Positions 58,400-64,000 of a stretch of 64,000 bases of DNA are shown one piece after another (positions within the stretch are counted from its first letter, which is position 1; every line of letters starts with the position of its first letter). Source of the DNA: Cristatella mucedo (taxonomy: Eukaryota; Bryozoa; Phylactolaemata; Cristatellidae); NCBI GenBank assembly GCA_009760855.2, contig WPIO01000337.1, positions 1 through 64,000 of the forward strand, written 5' to 3'. The position numbers and the translations under genes are program-made. The notes beneath the pieces are model-generated. The model worked only from the letters and a program-made list of their open reading frames with translations. It searched no databases and was not told where the DNA came from.

Positions 58400-59480
58400 T
58401 ACTTTTGAAGTTCAAGCAGGAGCAGCAGGAGTTGCGTTGAAAGGGCAATTCCTGACCGCAACGTGACTCTTGGCGAGCTTTCAGGCTCGTATCGGCTTTT
58501 CGTACTTCGCTAATTTTAGCCCCGATCGCGTATTTGGGGCCTGAGTTGAGCAAACTTCCAGTTTTCAGCCCAGCAGGTGGTTTGATTTTCTTCTGAAGCT
58601 ACTTCTTGGCACATAATAACAAGAAACGGAAGCCCGAAATTGCATTCCTGACAACATGTGTTCAGAACTCGAGTCGTCAATATATTTAACGGTGCAATAA
58701 ACGGTTGGAGAGTCCCTTCTGTTGGGAAATCTCTTAGTTGGTTCTATTTTCTAAAATCCCACCTGCTCACCGTGGCCCTATCTTACGACAACAAGAACCC
58801 TTGGGTAACCCTCACACCTCCTAACAATATACCGCTGCATCGCCAACGCGCGGGCAGTCCGAGTGGGGGCGGCCGCCGAGCCGACGTCGGCGGCAGGGAG
58901 GGGGGCAGTAGGCGGGCGAGAGCGCAAAATCGCCAGCCGCTAGCGCGTTCGTCGCGCGGGAATCTGACGCTGCAAACACGCACGCAATCAAGCCCGATGG
59001 CTCGACGGTATGATGTAAGTACCGTTAAGCCACCCGAAGCCGCAGCCGACGGTTACTGCGAGGTGCTCCGGCGATGGGGGCGAGTTTCCTGGGAGCGCGG
59101 TCGTCTGAGCGGCAAATCGAGAAGGAGCTTCGCGGCGCGGATGCGAATACTGAAACGGATGGCGCTCGGTTACGTCGCGTGAGACTGAAAAGCGGCTGGT
59201 TAGTGAATTTTGTCATGGAGTATTGCCGAGAGCTGGCGGCGGCAGTAGTGGACGGGCTCTCTTGAATTACCGTGTCCTCGTTCATTAGGAAGTTCTGCAC
59301 GGGGCGTGAATATGGGCTTTCGCTGAGCGCTACGCGTTTACGACTTATCCGCGAGATTTTGTGGCATTCCGCACGTGAACTCTCTTGAAACGCTCAATCG
59401 AGTTTTTCTCGTTCGCCAGTCCGTTCAGCCATGCTGCGATCCATGCTTTCGCCAGGCGCAACGGAGAATGCGACACTCGC
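58400..59480. repeat. GC-rich module E, copy 2 (longest)
   Basis: 58400-58620 matches 62490-62705; 58540-59070 matches 56720-57310; 59070-59420 matches 62775-63260. A frame of 174 codons at 58658-59182 runs across it, Arg-rich at its end, but its other copies do not keep the frame. It looks like a transposon or local repeat rather than a gene. Confidence 0.75.
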
Positions 59481-59599
59481 GTGGCAAATGCATATCACAA
59501 CAGCGAACCGCTTTGAGAGTTTTCTTCTACTAGTTTAGCACCATTCGGCAATTGCCGCGTTCTCGGCGAAATGAATCAATGAGCCATACGCTGGCCTAC

Positions 59600-60060
59600 A
59601 ACGGCCGCCGCGGCTTGGCTCCTTCGTACCTAGCTTAACTGCTACACCAGTTTCAGCCTCTTCGAGCACTGAAGTCCTGCATGGACAATAAATGAGCTGT
59701 TCCGTTCCTCCGCTAAAATACCGTTGGCGACAGAAGCTTTAACTCTGCAGGTCCTAGACTGTGGAACTCGCTTCCACAATTCTTGAGCAATGACAAATAC
59801 TGTCCTGCGGCCGACTACGGCTCATCCTTTTTAGCGATCCTGAGCTTCTACTTCCATGCCACTCACTACTTCAACTGCTCTCCTGACTCTGCTATGCTTC
59901 CCACTTTCTCTTTGTTACGTGAGACGAAGTCTGTTGGCTACCGAATGAGTACCGAAAGCCGCTCAGGCTGTGAGTTCGCTAAACAAAACTCTCCTGCGTA
60001 ACACGCTCATAGTCTTTATAGCTTTGCGGAGTTAAAGACGGAGACACGTACATAAGGCCT
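59600..60060 (+). mobile_element. LINE family B, 3' end
   Basis: RGLAPSYLA, LHQFQPLRALKSCMDN, then CRSWNSLP-like sequence, and the frame 59783-60001 with ATHYFNCSPDSAMLPTF. Ends GTTAAAGACGGAGACACGTA. Confidence 0.8.
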
Positions 60061-60494
60061 CACGCCCAGTCACTGCCCTAAGCTCGCCGTGATTCGCAGA
60101 GGAGCTGAATAGCGCTACTGCACGCAGCTCAAACAAGAGTTCCGGTATTTAGCGGCGAATCCACGCCATGTCACTAGGTACAGCAGCATGCGAGTTCCAG
60201 ACGAACAGACAGCAAAAGTACTGTGCACCGCACAGAGAGCAGGATGCAGTCAAACCGATCTAGAGGCAACCGTGTGGCGTAAATTTGCAGTATTTTTTTG
60301 AGAGCGCGACGCAGGTGAAACGCTGAGAAATTCTGCGGGGACGCTCTGCAGCCGGCCGCTCAATAGCCCGTAATGAATAGCACAGCATCGCCCAGCTGTT
60401 TTTTAGAAGAGTTGCAATAGGCCGCAATGCTTTTCCGCTGGTCTCGGTTATTCGCGGCAGTCACATAACAAGCGCCGCCGAAGAATGGGAGTGC
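60061..60494. other. GC-rich, no gene recognised
   Basis: No frame or repeat match found by eye. Confidence 0.35.
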
Positions 60495-60870
60495 AGCTGA
60501 TGGCGGCGGCGAGATCCAGACGATTCGGCTGATGAGTTATCAGAATGGCCGCAGTAAGTGCTCCAATCCAAGGAAGCCGCAGCCGCCGCCGCAGCACTAT
60601 CATAGTCGATGTCGTCAGCAGGAGAACCTGATGGCAGTGGAAAGACTTATATCACTACAGTAATCGTTGAGGTTGGACAGGAAAAAACGAAAGCGGTCGG
60701 CCTAGAAGAATAAGAGTGGTAATATATTACAACTACTCTCCTGCTACCGACTGCTGCACTTCCTTTCCAGCAGTCCTGCGCTGCTACTTTATTGTTGCTA
60801 CTCATTATCTCAACTGGTCTCCCAACTCAGCCATGCTGCTCACTTTCTCTCTGTTGCTCGGTTGACGGTT
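60495..60870. repeat. Module D, copy 1, with LINE B end
   Basis: GATGGCGGCGGCGAGATCC, CGGCTGATGAGT, AGTGCTCCAATCC and TGGAAAGACTTATATCACTA, then a LINE B-like piece (TACTCATTATCTCAACTGG). The same order recurs at 60868-61290 and 63315-63800. Confidence 0.75.
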
Positions 60871-61290
60871 CGGCTGATGAGTAGTCTGAACAGTCACAGG
60901 TAGTGCTCCAATCCGGGGCTTGCCTCAGCTGCAATACACGTCGTCAGCAGAAGGACTTGATGGCGGTGGAAAGACTTACAGCACTATATTAGTACAGTAG
61001 AAGTTGAGGTCGGACAGAAAATAACAAAAGTAGCCGGCCGAGAAGACTAGAGTGGGAATGTACGACATCTACTCTCCAGCTACAGACTGCGGCGCATCCT
61101 GTCCAGCTCTCGTGAGCTGCAACTTTCATGCTACTCATTGTCTCAACTGGTCTCACAACTCATCTATGCTTCTCACTTTCTCCTCGCTGCGTAAGATGAA
61201 GTTCGTTGGTTGCCGAACGCTTACCAAAATCAGCTTAGGCTGCGAAATTACCTCGCATCATTCCGACATGACATTACGTCAGTCGTGCTA
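60868..61290. repeat. Module D, copy 2, with LINE B end
   Basis: CGGCTGATGAGTAGTC, AGTGCTCCAATCC, GTCGTCAGCAGAAGGAC and TGGAAAGACTTACAGCACTA, then LINE B 3' sequence (frame 61052-61291, ATHCLNWSHNSSMLLTFS). Directly follows copy 1. Confidence 0.75.
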
Positions 61291-61394
61291 ACCTTGAGCA
61301 GTGCCCGGCCACCGCCTGCTGCGTAACGCACATGTCGACACTGCCGCGAGCAATCGAAATACTTAAGGCGTCGGGGGTTGCCACGACGTGAAGT

Positions 61395-61490
61395 TGGATG
61401 CTGGTTGTGCAACGGATACAGAGCAAAGTTCTTACGCTGACTCACAAGGCCCGCCACGGCTGGGCTCCTCCGTACCTAGCTGAACTGCTG
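61395..61490 (+). mobile_element. LINE family B fragment
   Basis: VQRIQSKVLTLTHKARHGWA, then PPYLAELL, cut at the LTR-like element. Confidence 0.7.
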
Positions 61491-61745
61491 TTGTTCGTAT
61501 GTATGTATTGTATGTCTGATACCAGATGGTGGATTCACCACCAGGGTCGGCCAGTGCACTGCTGTGGTCCGCCTGTGGACCGCTGGTACGATTCACCATC
61601 AGGAACGGCCGGGAGATACATCGGTGTTACGTCTCGCGACGAGGGGAGGTTGTAATAATTTCGATGTTCAGTCGGTGGTAGGGAGTCGTGGAGTTGTGCC
61701 CGTTATGAAATAAACTGTCAATTGGGTATCGGTGCTCACTTTTAC
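61491..61745 (+). mobile_element. Solo-LTR-like element
   Basis: Starts TGTTGTTCGTATGTATGTA and ends near CTCACTTTTACA. Related to the left end of the element at 31468 (TATTGTATG, CAGATGGTGGATTCAC, GTCGGCCAGTG). Contains GAAATAAACTG. Flanks ACTGC and ACTGA could be a mutated 5-bp target duplication. It interrupts LINE B at LAELL. Confidence 0.5.
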
Positions 61746-62479
61746 AACTGAGGTGCCAATTTTTCAGCTGTTTTCAAATTGCCCATAAAGAAGTTAGGTT
61801 CTCTTTTAAGGGGCTATCTGGAGTCCGCACGGTCAGTCATCAAAAGCTCATTTGCCATGACGATGGAGACACTTCATTTCCTCACTTTTCTGCCTGGATG
61901 CATCGAGATGCGGTTCGGCCATTTATATCGTAACCCGTTGCGACAGGAGCTGCTGCCGACCTCCCATCACGGCCGACGTCATTACCTCTGCACATCCGGA
62001 AAACGAAGTCAAGCCTGCCGTCAGAGCCAAGTGCCAGACAGCCAAATGGCCTCACACGTGGCTGACTGGACGTAAGGCTAGCTCAGGTTAGAACGGAGCT
62101 CTGCGCAGGCGATGTGGTTAGGAGATGGACCGACTAACGCACTTAAGTAGATATAGTCGATGCAAGACTACGCTTCGAGAGCACGACAGGCGAACCTACT
62201 GCGACGAACAGCTATACGCAACTTAGACTGCCGCGGTTGCGTTCAGCTGGTTACTCAGTTAGCTGCCCGTATCTTGGGATGCTGTAGCGATCCGCCCTCG
62301 GGGTCGCATAGGGTAGTTTATTATACTCGGGCTTCGGGAGCTCGCTCAGTTAACTCCGTCGGTTTGGTACGCGCCGCATAAAGCGCTTGAGCCGGTGTGT
62401 AGCCTCTACTAACGGGCCCACAATATACTTCTGCTTTCGGCGCCCAGTTATGGCCGCTTGTGTTTTAGCCCCACCTCAG
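61746..62479. other. GC-rich, no gene recognised
   Basis: A frame at 61779-62075 has no recognised features. Confidence 0.35.
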
Positions 62480-63310
62480 ACTGCATTACACGGTCCAAAC
62501 AGGAGCTGCAGGAGTTGCTTTGAAATGGCAATTCCTGACCGCATACGACGCTCGATGACCTTCCAGGCTCGTGTAGGCGTTTCGTACCTCGCTAATTTGA
62601 GCCCCCCTATCACTTGTTGGGGCGTGAGTTTAGCTAACTTCCACTTTTCATTGAAGGCGGTTCGAGCGAAGGTTTGATTTTCTTTTGCAGCTTCTTCTCA
62701 GCACATAATAATAAGACCATAATAATAATAATACCATTAGGCCAACCTCAGCCGACGATTACTGCGAGAGCCTCCAGCGATGGGCATGAATTTCCTGGGA
62801 GTGTGGTCGTCTGTGCGGTGGCATCGAGACGGAGCGGTGCGTGACGGTGACTACTTTAGCGGATGGCGCCGCGGCTTACGTCGCGTGCGACCGAACCACG
62901 ACTGGTTAGTGAATTTTTGCGAGGAGTACTGCAGAGAGTGGACGGCGGCAGAAGTGGGTGGTCCCTCTGGAATTACCACGTCCCCGCTCCTTAGGAGCAA
63001 ATGTGCGAGGCGAAATCTGCAGCTGAGATGAGGGCTACGCTTATATGGCTTATTAGCAAAAGTTCGCGGCATTCCGCGAAAAAGTTCCTCAACTCAAGGT
63101 ACGGTCTCCAGAGGGTTTGCGGTTCGTCCCCTTTCAATGAGCGCTTTGGCGCGGGGCGTGAATATGGGGGTTTTCGCTGAGCGGTACGCGCTTACGGCTT
63201 ATCCACAAAATTTCGTGGCATTCCGCACGCCAACGCTCTTGAAATGGGCTGTCGAGTTTTGCTCGTTCGCTAGTCCGCTCAGCCACGTTGCATTCGTTGC
63301 GATTTGTACA
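62480..63310. repeat. GC-rich module E, copy 3 (internally deleted)
   Basis: 62490-62705 and 62750-63260 match the two ends of copy 2. The middle (equivalent to 58630-59040) is replaced by a short AATAATAAT run at 62703-62735. A near-repeat of GCGGGGCGTGAATATGGG occurs at 63151. Confidence 0.75.
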
Positions 63311-63314
63311 GTTG

Positions 63315-63800
63315 ATGGCGGCGGCGAGATTCTGACGATTCTGCTGATGAGTCGTCAGAATGGCCACAGTAAGTGCTCCGATCCGAGCTTCGCCGCCGCC
63401 GTCGCAATATATTAGTCTACGTCGTCAGCAGGAGGACCGGGTAGAGGTTGAAAGACTTATATCAATACAGTAGACGTTGAGGTTGGATAGGAAATAACAA
63501 ATGCAGCAGGCCTAGAAGAATAGAGCCATAACGTACTATATCTACTTTCCAGCCAACCGACTGCTGCACATCCTTACCAGCAGTTCTGAGCTGCTGCTTT
63601 CATGCTACTCATTATCTCAACAGGTCTCCCAACTCAGCTGTGCTACTCACTTTCTCTCTGTTGCTTGAGGTGAACTCTGTGGGCTACCGAATACGTACCG
63701 AAAGCCGCTTAGGCTGGGAGTATGCTATACTAAACTCTTTTGCGTAACAATCACACCGTCTTTGGGCTTTGTGAAAATACAGACAGATATAAATTACATT
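63315..63800. repeat. Module D, copy 3, with LINE B end
   Basis: GATGGCGGCGGCGAGATTC, CTGCTGATGAGTCGTC, AGTGCTCCGATCC and GTTGAAAGACTTATATCA, then LINE B 3' sequence ending in ACAGACAGATATAAATTACA. Confidence 0.75.
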
Positions 63801-64000
63801 ATGTTACGTTATTCGCACTAATCTCGAGCGGCGTCCAGCCAACGCCTCCGGCGTAACGCACTTGGCGATACTCTCGCGAGAAATTGAAACATATAAGGCC
63901 GCGCGGTAGGCACGACGTGACATTTAAGAGACCCTCGACAGCGCCTGACACTTGGACGCAGTAGCGGCATCGTGACGGCACGGTTTACGCGTCGTTGCTT
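63801..64000. other. Window edge, GC-rich
   Basis: Resembles 61300-61390 (GCGTAACGCAC, CGCGAG.AATTGAAA-like, GCACGACGTGA), so module-D-associated sequence continues to the end. Confidence 0.5.

Noticed and set aside
58658-59182. 174-codon ORF as a gene
   Set aside because: It runs through repeat module E; the frame is not kept in copies at 56720 and 62480.

Overview
This is animal (eukaryotic) genomic DNA. Long AT-rich introns with GT..AG borders, non-LTR and LTR retrotransposon debris, a hAT transposase relic, a tRNA-derived SINE and dinucleotide microsatellites all point that way, and nothing looks bacterial. An LRR-Roc-COR protein ending in a CARD-like domain, together with this LINE content, suggests a marine invertebrate such as a sponge, cnidarian or lancelet. 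I cannot fix the phylum from the sequence alone.

The main content is one large plus-strand gene of the ROCO family. Its 5' end lies left of the window. I assemble it from exons whose splice phases agree: three 141-nt exons of two leucine-rich repeats each (790-930, 4609-4749, 17396-17536, phase 0/0), a 102-nt LRR exon (27788-27889, phase 0/0), a 1825-nt exon with the last LRR plus Roc GTPase and COR (39576-41400, out phase 1), a 90-nt linker (46879-46968, phase 1/1), and two CARD-like exons (50521-50702 and 51844-52016, ending in TGA). A poly(A) signal follows at 52333. The predicted product is a cytosolic receptor or scaffold: LRR sensor, Roc-COR GTPase switch, CARD for recruiting effectors.

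Region by region. 1-21.5 kb: tandem genomic units of about 3.8-4.3 kb, each carrying one two-LRR exon inside duplicated intron; some units are degraded or interrupted by transposons. 21.5-39.5 kb: intron filled with LINE family A, LINE family B, a hAT relic, a SINE, and a three-level nest at 30965-33042. 39.6-44.6 kb: the Roc-COR exon, then a tandem degenerate copy lacking the P-loop. 44.6-52.4 kb: linker and CARD exons, plus a possible nested gene for a small secreted protein. 52.4-56.4 kb: LINE copies and an orphan exon pair. 56.4-64 kb: a GC-richer block built from repeated modules (three partial copies of a ~1 kb module, three of a ~0.4 kb module, LINE B tails, a solo-LTR-like element).

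Two LINE families dominate. Family A ends in an AAAGCGCC..GGGCGCTTT hairpin followed by (ATT)n; the SINE carries a related tail. Family B ends in ATTAC repeats. The most unusual observations are LRR-exon multiplication by whole-intron tandem duplication, and a tight cluster of mostly amino-acid-changing differences in one LRR exon between two otherwise near-identical units.
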